From Rutidosis leptorrhynchoides (taxonomy: Eukaryota > Streptophyta > Magnoliopsida > Asterales > Asteraceae): a stretch of DNA of 64,000 nucleotides. A program made the position numbers and the translations under genes. The notes beneath the pieces were generated by a model. The model was given only the letters and a program-made list of their open reading frames with translations. It did not search any database and was not told the origin of the DNA. Of the stretch, positions 1 through 11,903 are shown piece by piece (position 1 is the first letter of the stretch; each line of letters opens with the position of its first letter). The stretch spans positions 717,828,001 through 717,892,000 of the forward strand of contig NC_092333.1 of the NCBI RefSeq assembly GCF_046630445.1. The letters run 5' to 3'.

Positions 1-77
1 TAGAACAATTGCAACTAAAAGCTTGTCTTTCTTGAGGAATAATGCTATGAAATATATGTTCGTTTTTAGCATTATCA
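1..77 (-). repeat. E2 3' LTR, terminal 77 bp only
   Basis: Positions 1-77 equal positions 15196-15272 base for base and end in ATTATCA, so on the minus strand the LTR begins TGATAATG. The rest of this LTR, the left target duplication and the left part of E1's LTR lie outside the window. Confidence 0.92.
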
Positions 78-98
78 AATATTTCCACACTTGAGCGT
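78..98 (-). promoter_or_regulatory. E2 polypurine tract, plus-strand priming site
   Basis: Directly next to the 3' LTR, the minus strand reads AAGTGTGGAAATATT, a purine-rich stretch in the expected place. The core AAGTGTGG recurs at 1351-1360, 1701-1710 and 6291-6300. Confidence 0.6.
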
Positions 99-2153
99 TG
101 CTTGTCCTCAAGCAATATTGTCTTGAAATACTAGAATCACTTCTTTATTCTTCACACTTTGTACATCAGTGATTTCTATACGGCGGTATAAACAATGGTA
201 GTAACGATATGGTTTACAATCCCACATGACTATAAAAATTTAGATCCATTAAGGAAATTGGATTTTTATGAAAACATTTGATCTTTCGAAATCTAGTTTT
301 TACCCTAGATAAGTTTTCCGGAATAACCCTTTACCGGTGTTTGCAAAATATTTGTGGGTTTGGTGGGTTTCAGATTTGAAAATTTTAGCTCAAAACTTGC
401 GGTTTTGTGTCACCCACTTGCTAACCTTGTATTTGGAAAGCAACACGTCCAGTTTACTTGTTCCGTATATTACCTTTCAGTAAACTACCGTCCGGTTGTA
501 AAGGAAAGCGTTGAACAAGCAACTGTTAAGGCAATGTCCCGTGACATGCTTTTGATTATGGTCTATAACGTGTCGGACGCAATTACTATCCTTGGTAGGA
601 GCAATAGTAAAGCTCACCCTTATAATTTGTCGGTTTGGCACAAAGTCCTGTCTTTGACCATGTTATGCAACCACCGTTCTTACGGTTGACACCCGATTTA
701 GTTCAGGTGACCTAATGAATTCCAGGTGAATTCCTAGGATTTTACGTTCAATGGTAATGAACGTATTGAAAATAGGGTTTTCAGAAAACAAATCGGTTTG
801 TATTTTTGATCAAAATATTTTCTCGTTCAAGCTCGAGTTTAGATATCATCGAATTCCATGAGTTTGAATTCTCAATCTTTAAGGTCAATCTCTAGGATTG
901 AGTAATATCAGTCTTAAAAGCTGATTTTTAATCTTTAAGGAGATTATCCTTTCTGGGGATCTGATTCATTAGTCTTATCCAGCTAATTTGCATGGTGCCC
1001 CCCCATTGTACTTGATAAATCCTTCTCATGGTTAGGATAAATCTGACCACTTGGCGACCCTGTTTAATGCTGAGGTCCGTGGATTTCCTGCTGATTTTAG
1101 TGATGACTTTTCTAAATTTTTCGTCAACCTACAGCTGGTCTGGACGACAACTTCATGACCTAAATCAAGAAGCGCGTGTCTTTTTCGGAAGACTTTACTT
1201 CCTTTTAATGATGGAATTGATTCATCGTGTAGATCCATCTCTTCTTTTCTTTCATCGGGTAAAACAGTTTAGTTTAGTCCAAAGCAAAAGTATTTTCAGT
1301 TATTTGTTACAGATATATGTGACATATGTTTAAAATAACTTGGTAAATTTTCCCACACTTGGCTTTTTATTTTTCTTTTTATCGTCCTCTATTCCATTTT
1401 AAATGAATTTTAACATTTTAGTTTGTTTCTCAATTTATGTCCTTTCCGAGGTAACAATAATTTCGGTGTTAAAACCTAGTTTTATCGTTCATAAATATGT
1501 ATAAACATGATTTTAAATTCATTTAATTGAAAATTTTGAAAAATTTTACTAGAATTGGGTAGTCAGTATATAAGACTAGGGCTGTTCTTTTTTTATCAGA
1601 GAGCACTAGATTCTAATACAACTACTGCTTTACTAGTATTTTTAATGGTAACCAAGTGTTTAATATAAAAATTTTAAAATCCGAAAGAATTTAATCCCTT
1701 CCCACACTTAAGATCTTGCAATGCCCTCATTTGCAAGAAATCAGTAACAATTTAAATTATTGAGGGTGATTTGTGTGAAAATGATTAAATTTTTACCAAA
1801 GTTTCCAAATATATTGGCGTTTGTTTGCTGAATGATAAATGGTGCACGTCATTTGTTCATTCCGTCTTGTTGTTATTTCACATATATTTTGCATCATTGT
1901 CGTCAAAATTACTTGCTTTTGCTGAACTTAATGCCAGTCTTTGAAAACGCGTTGTTTTACCCTGTTTTGTGCATAAAAGAGAATACATACAATACAAATA
2001 TAATCATACATGCAATTTGAAATGGAACTTTGGCATCCCACTTTCAAACTATAAGAAAAATATTAGTACACAATAATAATAAAATATCAAACATTACATA
2101 AACATAATAAAATGTTAAGTGTTTAAAATAAAAATAGAAATTACCACTTATCT
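99..2153 (-). other. E2 3' noncoding region
   Basis: About 2 kb between the ORF-1 stop and the polypurine tract. It is AT-rich. Short open frames occur on either strand but none resembles a known protein. It holds two further AAGTGTGGGA motifs (minus strand; plus-strand 1351-1360 and 1701-1710) and one copy, near 1445-1485, of the dispersed AATTTCGG...CCTA module that recurs at 4980-5610. No RNA gene was seen. Confidence 0.6.
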
Positions 2154-4516
2154 CTACTGATCAGGAGGTGGGTTAGGAGGAAAATTAGGATATGGATCCC
2201 AATTCATGTTCGCGTCCGGGTTCCATGGCTGATTATAGGTGTACTGGTATGCTGCGTCATAATCATATGAATCATAGGGTGGTCTCATCTCTGGCTGATG
2301 TGCGGGATAGTATGCGGGTCGGGTCGGATAATACATCTCGCCAGGCTGCAACTGGCTTATAATTTGGCGCTGATGATAATCCCATCGGCCATGCTCTCGT
2401 TGCCGGGAATGCTCGTAGTCATTCCGGCGTTGCCATGCCTCATACTGCATATGCCTATCATAGTTCGTCATGTATTCATCCTCCATACGAACGCCTAAAT
2501 CAAGAGCAGTCTCCCGAACAACTCCTATAATGTTGTTCGCCTCCTCCATCTCGTCATCCGAACCTCTCTCTACCTGTCGCTGAGGTCCCTCGTATCGATG
2601 TACCCGACCACGTCTCATCAATAATACCCTTGCACCGTGATAAAGGTTTGAACTTATAGTTTCACCTCCGTCCTCTATTTCGTTCATTGGACCCCCTTGG
2701 TGCTTATGTACACCTAAATAGTCTCCAATGAGAGTAATGAAAATACCACCACCTATAATACTCCCCGATTTCATCCCCGAAACTACATTAGCGAGATAAT
2801 AACCAACACAATAGGGAATGTTAACGAAACTCCTCGGGTCTCTAATACACTTGAGGTAGAACAAATCGTTTAAGGTCAATTTCTCCTTATTCCTACCCCT
2901 TTGTGTAATTGTGTTTGCTAAGAATCTATGAATCACCCGGAGTTCAGCTCTGTCTATATCTAAGTATGTATGATTTCCACTGGCGTGAAATTCATTAAAG
3001 TGGGACATACGCCTCCAGACAGCGTTAACATCAAATTCCCTATCTACCCTTTCTCCTTGGGCAATCAGGCTATTACAGTCGGGGCTCAAAAGTTCAGCAG
3101 GGGTGTAAATCTGTAAGGCCCTGGCTAAATCTATCATGGACATTCTGTACATGCGTCCACCTAACAGAAATCTAATAAAGCTTCTATCATCTATCCTCCT
3201 AACATCACTGTTTAACTTAATAGTACTAAGTAATTCTATACACCATTCCCTATATATGGTTCTACGAATGGAAAATAGACGCATCCAATCGTTAAACTGA
3301 GAATTACCATACCTTTGCACCAATAATCCCCGAATCGGTTCGGCAAGGTCAACTGTTTCCAAAGGTACCCAGTCAATTGCCCTTGGCATTTCAACAACCT
3401 TAAAGTAGAGAATGTGCATGTTCTTTTGATAATCTGGATACTCTATCCAACATCGATCAAATCTCAGATTTGGGTGTAACTGATCTTCATTAATGTCTAA
3501 GCTCAGAATCCTTTGATGTGGAGCGAATTGACGAAACTGATTCACGAATAATTGATCTTGATCGTGATATGGAATATGTTGCTCCTCCTGTTCTTCTTCT
3601 TCTTGTTGCATATGCTGTTCTTGTTCATGAAACATTTCCGGTTCGGGCTCTGGTTGCCTGGATGATGATGCTCCTGAACCTCCAGTATCGGCTTTCTGCA
3701 AAACACATTAAACACAAAATTTTTGCATCCAAATATGCATTAGTGTTAGCAAAATAATAACTTGAAACAATTATGATGACATGTTCAATTCATAACACAT
3801 TTTATACACATTTTCTTAACAATAACAATTCTACACTTTTACATACGAAAATGTGTACAATGTTTTATCACATTTAAACTCTTAAATATGTCAACAATAA
3901 TCATTATAGCAATTAAACACTTGTTACATGGCATTCAAATCAAACTAATGCTCATTTTCATATTTTTGTCAAGTCTACACTTTGTCAAATAAGCATATAC
4001 GAAAAATGTACATCAAGTTCATAAGCATTTATCTCAATTAACATGCCAAAATAATCACTACTAGCAATGAAACAAGTTTCAAATGGCCTTTATATCAAAT
4101 TATCCAAGTTCATGAATTTTTAGACTTAAAAAGTCCACTTTAATTCTCAAAAACATGTTTAGGCTCAAAGTTTGGATCAATTAACTACCTAAACATGTTA
4201 CACTACTTAATTTAGCAACAATTCATGACAAAAATCGGCCATAACCTGTTTATATCAAAAAGCCCCAAATTGCTCAAGAACACAAACCCTAGATTCTTAA
4301 AAATTTGAAGTTTTTAGCTTCAAATCATGTTAAATAGCTTCTATCTAGGATATACATGCATAATATAACAACAATTTAGCTCTAATTACACCTAAATTTA
4401 ACAAAATCAAAATATAAATTTTCTAGCTCAAGAACACAAAAATTCGAATTTTAAGAGATTAGGGGTGAAATCTTTACCTTTCTCCTGAAGGGGTTGAGAC
4501 TACTGAATCTAGGCAT
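2154..4516 (-). CDS. ATHILA ORF-1-like protein, two exons predicted
   Basis: The long open part (3695-2154, 514 codons with stop) starts without an ATG. The bases just before it read TTTTGCAG, a good splice acceptor. Upstream on the same strand an ATG at 4516 opens 13 codons (MPRFSSLNPFRRK) ending in AAAG|GTAAAG, a donor at 4477. Joining them keeps the frame and gives about 526 residues. The N-terminus is rich in Glu, Gln and Pro (roughly residues 20-60). The middle, with blocks such as WIEYPDY, FIRFLLGG and AELRVIHRFLANTI, fits the ATHILA ORF-1 family known from Arabidopsis Athila elements. The C-terminus is Tyr/Pro/Asp-rich. The gene sits where some Athila elements carry an env-like gene, but no signal peptide and no convincing transmembrane anchor is visible, so no envelope role is claimed. 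The splice model is inferred from sequence only. Confidence 0.7.
3696..4477 (-). other. Predicted intron of the E2 ORF-1 gene
   Basis: 782 bases bounded by GTAAAG (minus strand, 4477-4472) and TTTTGCAG (ending 3696). It is AT-rich and has stops in all frames, unlike the flanking exons. The two exons share phase 0. Confidence 0.55.
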
Positions 4517-4640
4517 GATTATTGTGAAGTTTTGCAAGAAATTTGGTGAAAATTGGTGAAAAATTGAGAGAGTTTGGGAGAGTTTTCGTGTATATGTGTG
4601 TGTTTGTGAAAGAAAGAGCAGAACTCGGCTGGATTTTGTT

Positions 4641-4710
4641 CCTGGCCAGTTTTTGGCCGCCATGCGACTCGCATGGTTTTACTCTTACCCCCATGCGAGT
4701 CGCATGGGGG
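4641..4710 (-). promoter_or_regulatory. Paired palindromes with 31-bp spacing upstream of the ORF-1 gene
   Basis: CATGCGACTCGCATG at 4661-4675 and CATGCGAGTCGCATG at 4692-4706 start exactly 31 bp apart. The second is extended by runs of C and G to a 23-bp near-palindrome (4688-4710). CCTGGCCAG lies at 4641-4649, 11 bp from the nearer palindrome. On the minus strand the following sequence runs through a CT/AC-rich leader-like stretch to the ATG at 4516. The same layout stands in front of the TATA box in the LTR (14721-14798), so this may be an internal promoter. That role is inferred. Confidence 0.6.
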
Positions 4711-5707
4711 TATTTTCCAGGATTTAATATTTTTTTTTTTTTTTTTTTTTTTTTAATAACCTTATACTTTTAAAACATAAAATTTAATAAAATTTTAAAA
4801 ATTTTGTTTCTTTTTAAGACGAGGTCGTTTCGGGACGATGCCCTAGTCCGTCCCTCGACAAAATTTTAAAATTTGTCTTTTTGTAGCGATTGTTTTAAAA
4901 GCTAAGATTTTTGGGTTTTTTAATGTTTTTGGCATACTTTAAATCAATAAGATTAAAAATAATGATAATAAAAGTTCTCGTCCCTCCCTCGGGTAAAGCA
5001 ATTTCGGTTCAAAGACCTAGTCTTCAACTTACGAAGAATTTTAAAAATCATATTCTTAACTTAATGAGATAAAGTAAATTTTTGTTTTTAAATTCACACA
5101 ACTTAAATATAAAATTAAAAATTAATATTAAAAATTCACACCAAACTTAAAATTTGAAATGCATAAAATTAAAATTTCATATTTTAAAAATTAAAAATTC
5201 AAACCAAACTTAATTTAAAAATTCATATTATAAATTCACACCAAACTTATATTAATTTTTCAAATATTTACAATTTTAAAAATATTGTTTTTACAAAGTT
5301 TACATTATTAATTTAGGATTTAAATATTAATTTTAAAAACATGGTAAAAATAAAATTAAAAATCTTTTTGTCTTTTTATCCCACTTTAATCAATCAAATA
5401 TTATCAAAAATATGCGCCCCTCTTTTCGGTAAAGTAATTTCGGTTCCAAGACCTAATTTAACTCATGACGAATTTTTGAAATATTTTGGGTTGATTGATT
5501 AAAGATATTTATACCTTAAGAATAAACGTTAAATTTCGCAGTGATGTAATAAATTTTTGAACGATATCAATAATTTCGGTCGCCAAACCTAATTTTATTT
5601 AATACCAATTTAATACTTTTTAGCGAACAAATTAGCGTTTATTATCAAAAGGTTAAAAATAAAAATAAAAATAAAAACTGTACAGACATACCTGTGAAAT
5701 AGATTTC
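4711..5707 (-). other. E2 noncoding spacer with dispersed repeat modules
   Basis: A T-run at 4731-4754 is followed by AT-rich sequence without a credible gene. A module of the type AATTTCGGTT..AGACCTA occurs near 4997-5025, 5427-5456 and 5570-5595 (with one more near 1455). The phrase CACCAAACTTA, which on the minus strand is TAAGTTTGGTG, occurs three times between about 5140 and 5250. Confidence 0.55.
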
Positions 5708-6124
5708 TTAGTTATATGATCTATTATATTCATAAGATAGTCGGTTTAATTGGTCTTCCATGGCTGCATAGGCGTAACCTCGAGCATTCATTGTCTTTTC
5801 TTCTAAACATATGAACGGTCCGTCTCTGCATAAAGTAACAAATTCGGTATTTGAATAGGTTTGATTATTTGAACATTTACCTCCATGTGACCATTTTCCG
5901 CATTTGTGACATCGTTCTAGGTGTCGTGCTCTTCTTTTTGCTGCGGATTTTGATTTTCCTTTACCAAATTGTAACTTATTATCTTCGCATCTGGATCCTT
6001 TTCTAACTCCGTCCATTCTTTCTCTGATTACTGATACTATTTCACTCGGGAGTATGTCATTATTACGTTTAGTGATCAAAGCGTGTAGCATTAGACCATG
6101 GTTTAGTTCACAGGCAGTCTTCAT
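5708..6124 (-). CDS. Small E2 ORF with zinc-knuckle-like motif
   Basis: An ATG-started frame of 138 codons lying just downstream of pol in the same orientation. The basic middle part (KRRARHLERCHKCGKWSHGG) carries C-X2-C-X4-H-X3-C, one residue shorter than the usual CCHC zinc knuckle of Gag proteins. No other domain is recognised. It could be a separate nucleic-acid-binding accessory protein, an exon of a spliced downstream message, or the remnant of a duplicated gag tail. I do not recognise a named family. Confidence 0.45.
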   Translation of the reverse strand: MKTACELNHGLMLHALITKRNNDILPSEIVSVIRERMDGVRKGSRCEDNKLQFGKGKSKSAAKRRARHLERCHKCGKWSHGGKCSNNQTYSNTEFVTLCRDGPFICLEEKTMNARGYAYAAMEDQLNRLSYEYNRSYN

Positions 6125-6296
6125 TTTGTAAAAACCTAAAAAAAATAAAAATTCAGAATGGGGGGAGAAGACTAGTTCTTTAGGGTCTGCTAGGGAAAGA
6201 CCATACGTGTTCCATTTTCGAGAACTACACGAAAACAGACAATCTAACTCTAACAGAAATACATATTATCCTTTAAAGACTTGATTCTCCCCACAC

Positions 6297-9200
6297 TTAG
6301 TTAGCTGTGGTGTCGAAATTGTGATTAACTTCGTTGTCGACTTCCATCGGACCCTGTATGTAATGTTTAACTCTGTGACCATTAACTTTAAATTCAATCC
6401 TATTTGAATTTATCAATTCTATCGTTCCGTATGGGAAAACTCTTTTGACTATGAATAGTCCAGACCATCTTGATTTCAATTTTCCAGGAAATAGCTTGAA
6501 TCGTGAATTGAAAAGAAGAACTCTGTCTCCTTCTTTAAATTCTTTTGAACTTCTGATTCTTTTATCATGCCATTTCTTCGTTCTTTCTTTATAGATTAAC
6601 GAATTATCGTATGCTTCATGTCTTAATTCTTCTAATTCGTTTAGTTGACTTAATCGTAGACGTCCGGCTTCATGTAAATCAAGATTACATGTCTTCAAAG
6701 CCCAAAATGCTTTGTGTTCAATTTCTACTGGAAGATGACACGCTTTTCCATAAACAAGTCTAAAAGGTGTGGTTCCAATTGGAGTTTTGTAGGCTGTTCT
6801 AAAAGCCCAGAGTGCATCCTCCAATTTAATGGACCATTCCTTCGGATTTGATCCTACGGTTTTCTCTAGAATACGTTTTAAAGCTCGGTTGGTATTTTCA
6901 ACTTGTCCACTCGTTTGTGGATGATATGCGGTGGAGATTTTATGAGTTACTCCATATCTTTTAAGAACTTTCTCAAGTTGATTATTACAGAAATGAGTAC
7001 CCCGATCACTTATTAAAGCTTTCGGTGTTCCAAACCTTGCAAAAAGACGTTTCAAAAAGTTGACTACAACTCGTGCATCGTTAGTTGGGAGAGCTTGTGC
7101 TTCCGCCCATTTAGATACATAATCAATGGCTACGAGTATATATAGATTATTATGAGATTTTGGAAATGGACCCATAAAGTCAATACCCCAAATGTCAAAT
7201 ACTTCACATACTTGGATGACATTTTGTGGCATTTCATCACGTTGACTTATTTTTCCGGCCCTTTGACATGCATCACAGGATTTGCAAAGAAGGTGTGCGT
7301 CTTTGTAAATTGTAGGCCAATAGAATCCAGCTTCATAAACTTTTCTTGCTGTTAGTTGAGGCCCATAATGCCCTCCTGTTGGTCCTGTGTGACAATGGTT
7401 TAATATTTTACTAGCTTCATCTCCAAATACACATCGGCGTATTATTCCATCGGGACAACTTTTAAACAGATGTGGATCTTCCCAGAAATAGTGTTTTATA
7501 TCACTGAAGAATTTCTTTCGTCTTTGGTACGATAATCCTTTTTCAAGGAATCCACAAACTAAGTAGTTTGCATAGTCTGCAAACCATGGGATTTCTTTAT
7601 AATCTATCTTCAATAGATATTCATCAGGAAAGTTGTCTTGTATGGCCGATTCATTCAGAACTTCTAATTCGGGATTTTCAAGACGAGAAAGATGATCAGC
7701 GGCGAGATTTTCTGCTCCTTTTTTATCTCGGATTTCAATATCAAACTCTTGTAAGAGTAAGATCCAACGGATTAATCTTGGTTTAGCATCTTGTTTTGAA
7801 AATAGGTATCTAAGAGCAGAATGGTCGGTATAGACCACCGTTTTTGCTAGAACGAGATATGATCGAAATTTGTCAAAAGCAAAGACAATAGCAAGGAGTT
7901 CTTTTTCAGTAGTTGTATAGTTCGTTTGTGCTCCTTGTAATGTCTTACTAGCATAATATATAGGTTGAAATCGTTTTTCAATCCTTTGTCCTAAAACGGC
8001 TCCCATTGCAAAATCACTTGCATCGCACATTAGTTCAAATGATAGATTCCAATTTGGTGTTATCATGATCGGTGCATTAGTGAGTTTCTCTTTAAGAATA
8101 TTAAAAGATTTGATACATTCATCTGAAAAGATGAATGGCGCATCCTTTTCTAGGAGTTTATTCATAGGAGTGGCAATTTTAGAAAAATCTTTTATAAAAC
8201 GTCGGTAAAAACCGGCATGCCCTAGAAAACTCCTAACTCCTCTAACATTGGTGGGATGTGGAAGTTTAGCAATTACATCTACTTTAGCTCTATCCACTTC
8301 AATTCCTTCTTTTGAAATTTTATGTCCAAGAACGATGCCTTCTTTAACCATGAAATGGCATTTCTCCCAATTAAGTACTAGATTTGATTTTTCGCATCTA
8401 ATTAGCATTCGTTCCAGATTAACTAGACATGATTTAAATGTATCACCGAAGACTGAAAAGTCATCCATGAATACTTCCATGCATTCTTCTATCATGTCGT
8501 GAAAGATCGCCATCATACACCTTTGAAAGGTTGCAGGGGCGTTACAAAGTCCAAATGGCATGCGTTTGTAAGCAAAAGTACCATAAGGGCACGTGAATGT
8601 GGTTTTCTCTTGATCTTCGGGTGCTATTGGAATTTGAAAATATCCGGAAAATCCATCTAGAAAACAATAGTAACTATTTCCGGCTAATCTTTCCAACATT
8701 TGATCTATGAAAGGTAAGGGAAAGTGATCTTTTCTGGTGGCGTCATTTAATTTTCTATAATCAATACATACACGCCATCCTGTTACAGTCCTAGTAGGAA
8801 TAAGCTCATTTTTCTCATTTGTGATGACAGTCATGCCACCCTTCTTAGGTACGCATTGAACTGGGCTTACCCATGGACTATCAGAAATTGGATATATCAA
8901 ACCTGCATCTAGCAGTTTAATAATCTCTTTCTTAACTACATCTTGCATATTAGGATTTAGTCTTCGTTGGCGTTGCACATACGTTTTATGACCTTCTTCC
9001 ATAAGGATTTTATGTGTGCAATACGAAGGACTTATTCCTTTAATATCATGAATCTTCCATGCAATGGCTGGTTTATGAGCTTTTAACACAGAAATGAGTT
9101 GTGATTTCTCATTTTCAGTAAGAGAAGACGATATTATTACAGGTAATTCAAATTCACCATGTAAATAAGCGTATTCCAAATGGTTTGGAAGTGGCTTTAA

Positions 9201-11903
9201 CTCTAATTTCGGAGGTTCTTCTATCGATGATTTATATCGATATCTGTCTTCTTCTTTTAGCATTTGAATTTCTTCTGTTGTTGGTTCATATCCATTAGCT
9301 ATAAGTGTAGCTAACATTTCAGCTTCATCAATTGGTTCATTACCTTCTCCTAAAGAACATTCTCCCGTTCCTTGTAATTCTGGAAATTCTTCTAATAATT
9401 CTGCATGTGCATCTATAGTTTGAATATAATAACATGTATCATCTGCAGATTGTGGTTGTTGCATTGCTCTATCAACTGAAAAGGTAACACTCTCATCCTC
9501 TATACTTAGGGTCAGTTTCTTACCGAACACGTCTATCATTGCTTTAGCCGTGTTTAAGAATGGTCTTCCTAATATGAGAGGAACTTGAGAATCTTCTTCC
9601 ATGTCTAAAACAACAAAATCTACTAGAAATACTAAAGTACCAACTTTAACTAGCATGTTCTCCATTATCCCTCTAGGATATTTTATTGATCTATCGGCTA
9701 GTTGTATGCTTATTCTGGTTGGTTTCAATTCTCCAAGGTCTAGTTTAGCGTATAGTGAATACGGCATTAGATTTATACTAGCACCTAAATCTGCTAATGC
9801 TTCTATTGAACTAAGGCTACCCAGAAAACATGGAATTGTGAAACTTCCTGGATCAGATAGTTTTTCTGGTATCTTATTCAACAGCACTGCTGAACAATTA
9901 GCATTCATAGTAACAGCCGAGAGTTCTTCCATTTTCTTTCTATTCGTGATTAGATCTTTCAAGAATTTAGCATACCTTGGCATTCCTGAAATCACATCAA
10001 TGAAAGGAAGATTTACATTTATCTGTTTAAACATATCCAAGAATTTGGATTGCTCGGCTTCAAGTTTTTCTTTCTTCATTTTACTCGGATAAGGAAGTGG
10101 TGGTTGGTATGGTTTAACATAAGGTTTATCCTTAACTGTGTTATCTTCATTAACCTTTTCAACTACCGGTTCTTTTTCCTTATCTTGATCAGGTTGTGGT
10201 TCTTGTGGAGTAGGAATAGTTTCATCAGAAGTTACAGGTATTTCAGGTGGTTTAAGTGTTGTACCACTTCTTGTGGTAATAGCTTTAGCTGTTTCATTCC
10301 GGGGGTTAGCGTTTGTATCGCTAGGTAGACTTCCCGGTTTTCTTTCACCTATTAACCTTGCTAGGTTACTCACTTCTTGTTCCAGATTTTGAATAGAAGC
10401 TTGTTGATTTCTAAATGCTTGAGCATTTTGTTCATTTGTTTGTTTTTGAGATGTGAAAAACTGCGTTTGAGTTTCAACTAGCTTCGTCATCATATCTTCT
10501 AAATTTGGCTTTTTATCTTCGGTTTGTTGTGGTGGTTTGTTTTGAAAATTTGGTCTTTGCTGATTGTAAGTATTATTGGATACTTGTTGATTGCTAGGAC
10601 CTTGTTGGTTATTGTATGGAATATTTCGGTTATAATTCTGGTTTTGATTGTAAATCGGTCTTGGCGGTTGATAATTATTCTGATAATTATTTCCAGGCCT
10701 TTGGTTTATGTATGAAATATTCTCTCTTTGTTCCATTGTTAATTCAATACTGAGACAATCTTTTGTCAAATGTGGTCCTCCACACTGCTCACAACTAATT
10801 CGTATTGAGTGAATATCCTTAGTCATCTTTTCCATTCGTCTCTCCACAGCATCTATCTTTGCGGAAATGGAATCTAAGTCATGGCTAGAATCGACTCTAG
10901 CTGCTTTAGATGATCTAATGATATCTTTTTCTTGGTGCCACTCATGTGAGTGGGAAGCAGTATTATCAATAATTTTGTAAGCATCAGTTTCGGTTTTCTT
11001 CATAATAGAACCACCAGCTGCTATATCTATGTCTTTTCTTGTAGTGATGTCGCATCCTCGGTAAAATATTTGTACTATTTGACAGGTGTCTAAACCATGT
11101 TGCGGACATCCTCTTAGTAACTTTCCATATCTTGTCCACGCCTCATATAGAGTTTCATTTGGCTTCTGTGTGAACGTAACAATTTCTGCTTGAAGTCTTA
11201 CGGCTTTTGATGCAGGAAAGAATTGTTTAAGAAATTTATCAATTAAAACGTCCCATGTATCGATCGCCCCTTCAGGTAACGATTCCAACCAATCTTTGGC
11301 TTCTCCCTTTAAAGTCCAGGGAAATAACATGAGATATATTTGTTCATCCTCCACTTCTCGTATTTTAAATAGTGTGCAGATCCTATTAAAGGTACGTAAA
11401 TGTTCATTTGGATCTTCCTTCGGCGCACCACTAAATTGGCATTGATTAGTTACCATGTGTAAAATTTGTCCTTTGATTTCATAATCTGGCGCATTAATGT
11501 CTGGATGAGTAATTGCGTGACCTTGGCCAGTGCGTTTAGCTCTCATTCGGTCTTCCATACTTAAAGGTTCCAGATTCTCCATAATTGAATTTGTTGACTC
11601 GGTATCACTAGATGGTTCTGATTTAATAGTTCGTTCCTCAACAATCTCTGTTTGAATGATTGGTGGTTCCAGAGGAAAGTTTAATGGTTCAGGATCTATG
11701 AACCGTTCCTGAATATTTTCTGGATTATCAATTGTGAGATTTGTTTCAAAAACTGGATTATCGGAAATTTGAACTGAAGTACTTGGTCGACTGGATGACG
11801 ATTCTAAAGAAAAATCAACGGCGGTTATATTTGTTAAACGATGTCTTGATCGAGTTACAGGTGGTGAACGTACAAAAGGTGATGAACGTCTTGCTCGGTG
11901 CAT
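6297..11903 (-). CDS. Athila gag-pol polyprotein, intact
   Basis: One uninterrupted frame of 1868 codons from an ATG at 11903. In order: an acidic N-terminal part; retrotransposon Gag capsid region (about residues 145-300); zinc-knuckle-like [13 protein letters not shown] (about 371); an Asn/Gln-rich linker; aspartic protease with [11 protein letters not shown] (about 705); reverse transcriptase with [12 protein letters not shown] and the catalytic FMDD (about 1146); RNase H with [13 protein letters not shown] (about 1292); integrase zinc-binding HCHTG...CKSCDAC (about 1500-1540) and catalytic Asp, Asp and Glu in DFMGPFP, SDRGTHF and GQVENTN (about 1576, 1633, 1669). It would be cut into capsid, protease, RT/RNase H and integrase for reverse transcription and integration. 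No stop or frameshift is seen. The pol stop codon overlaps the motif TAAGTGTGGGG. No chromodomain is visible at the C-terminus, as expected for Athila. Confidence 0.95.
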   Translation of the reverse strand: MHRARRSSPFVRSPPVTRSRHRLTNITAVDFSLESSSSRPSTSVQISDNPVFETNLTIDNPENIQERFIDPEPLNFPLEPPIIQTEIVEERTIKSEPSSDTESTNSIMENLEPLSMEDRMRAKRTGQGHAITHPDINAPDYEIKGQILHMVTNQCQFSGAPKEDPNEHLRTFNRICTLFKIREVEDEQIYLMLFPWTLKGEAKDWLESLPEGAIDTWDVLIDKFLKQFFPASKAVRLQAEIVTFTQKPNETLYEAWTRYGKLLRGCPQHGLDTCQIVQIFYRGCDITTRKDIDIAAGGSIMKKTETDAYKIIDNTASHSHEWHQEKDIIRSSKAARVDSSHDLDSISAKIDAVERRMEKMTKDIHSIRISCEQCGGPHLTKDCLSIELTMEQRENISYINQRPGNNYQNNYQPPRPIYNQNQNYNRNIPYNNQQGPSNQQVSNNTYNQQRPNFQNKPPQQTEDKKPNLEDMMTKLVETQTQFFTSQKQTNEQNAQAFRNQQASIQNLEQEVSNLARLIGERKPGSLPSDTNANPRNETAKAITTRSGTTLKPPEIPVTSDETIPTPQEPQPDQDKEKEPVVEKVNEDNTVKDKPYVKPYQPPLPYPSKMKKEKLEAEQSKFLDMFKQINVNLPFIDVISGMPRYAKFLKDLITNRKKMEELSAVTMNANCSAVLLNKIPEKLSDPGSFTIPCFLGSLSSIEALADLGASINLMPYSLYAKLDLGELKPTRISIQLADRSIKYPRGIMENMLVKVGTLVFLVDFVVLDMEEDSQVPLILGRPFLNTAKAMIDVFGKKLTLSIEDESVTFSVDRAMQQPQSADDTCYYIQTIDAHAELLEEFPELQGTGECSLGEGNEPIDEAEMLATLIANGYEPTTEEIQMLKEEDRYRYKSSIEEPPKLELKPLPNHLEYAYLHGEFELPVIISSSLTENEKSQLISVLKAHKPAIAWKIHDIKGISPSYCTHKILMEEGHKTYVQRQRRLNPNMQDVVKKEIIKLLDAGLIYPISDSPWVSPVQCVPKKGGMTVITNEKNELIPTRTVTGWRVCIDYRKLNDATRKDHFPLPFIDQMLERLAGNSYYCFLDGFSGYFQIPIAPEDQEKTTFTCPYGTFAYKRMPFGLCNAPATFQRCMMAIFHDMIEECMEVFMDDFSVFGDTFKSCLVNLERMLIRCEKSNLVLNWEKCHFMVKEGIVLGHKISKEGIEVDRAKVDVIAKLPHPTNVRGVRSFLGHAGFYRRFIKDFSKIATPMNKLLEKDAPFIFSDECIKSFNILKEKLTNAPIMITPNWNLSFELMCDASDFAMGAVLGQRIEKRFQPIYYASKTLQGAQTNYTTTEKELLAIVFAFDKFRSYLVLAKTVVYTDHSALRYLFSKQDAKPRLIRWILLLQEFDIEIRDKKGAENLAADHLSRLENPELEVLNESAIQDNFPDEYLLKIDYKEIPWFADYANYLVCGFLEKGLSYQRRKKFFSDIKHYFWEDPHLFKSCPDGIIRRCVFGDEASKILNHCHTGPTGGHYGPQLTARKVYEAGFYWPTIYKDAHLLCKSCDACQRAGKISQRDEMPQNVIQVCEVFDIWGIDFMGPFPKSHNNLYILVAIDYVSKWAEAQALPTNDARVVVNFLKRLFARFGTPKALISDRGTHFCNNQLEKVLKRYGVTHKISTAYHPQTSGQVENTNRALKRILEKTVGSNPKEWSIKLEDALWAFRTAYKTPIGTTPFRLVYGKACHLPVEIEHKAFWALKTCNLDLHEAGRLRLSQLNELEELRHEAYDNSLIYKERTKKWHDKRIRSSKEFKEGDRVLLFNSRFKLFPGKLKSRWSGLFIVKRVFPYGTIELINSNRIEFKVNGHRVKHYIQGPMEVDNEVNHNFDTTAN

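Noticed and set aside
354-689. 111-codon frame on the plus strand near the window start
   Set aside because: It is antisense within the E2 3' noncoding region and resembles no known protein.
2154-3701. ORF-1 product as a retroviral envelope protein
   Set aside because: No signal peptide, cleavage site or clear membrane anchor could be seen; only its location is env-like.
4661-4706. Palindrome pairs as Helitron hairpins or MITE ends
   Set aside because: No CTAG or target duplication, and the same pairs occur inside a single coherent Athila element.
9601-10328. Plus-strand frames inside E2 gag-pol
   Set aside because: Antisense shadows of the intact polyprotein.
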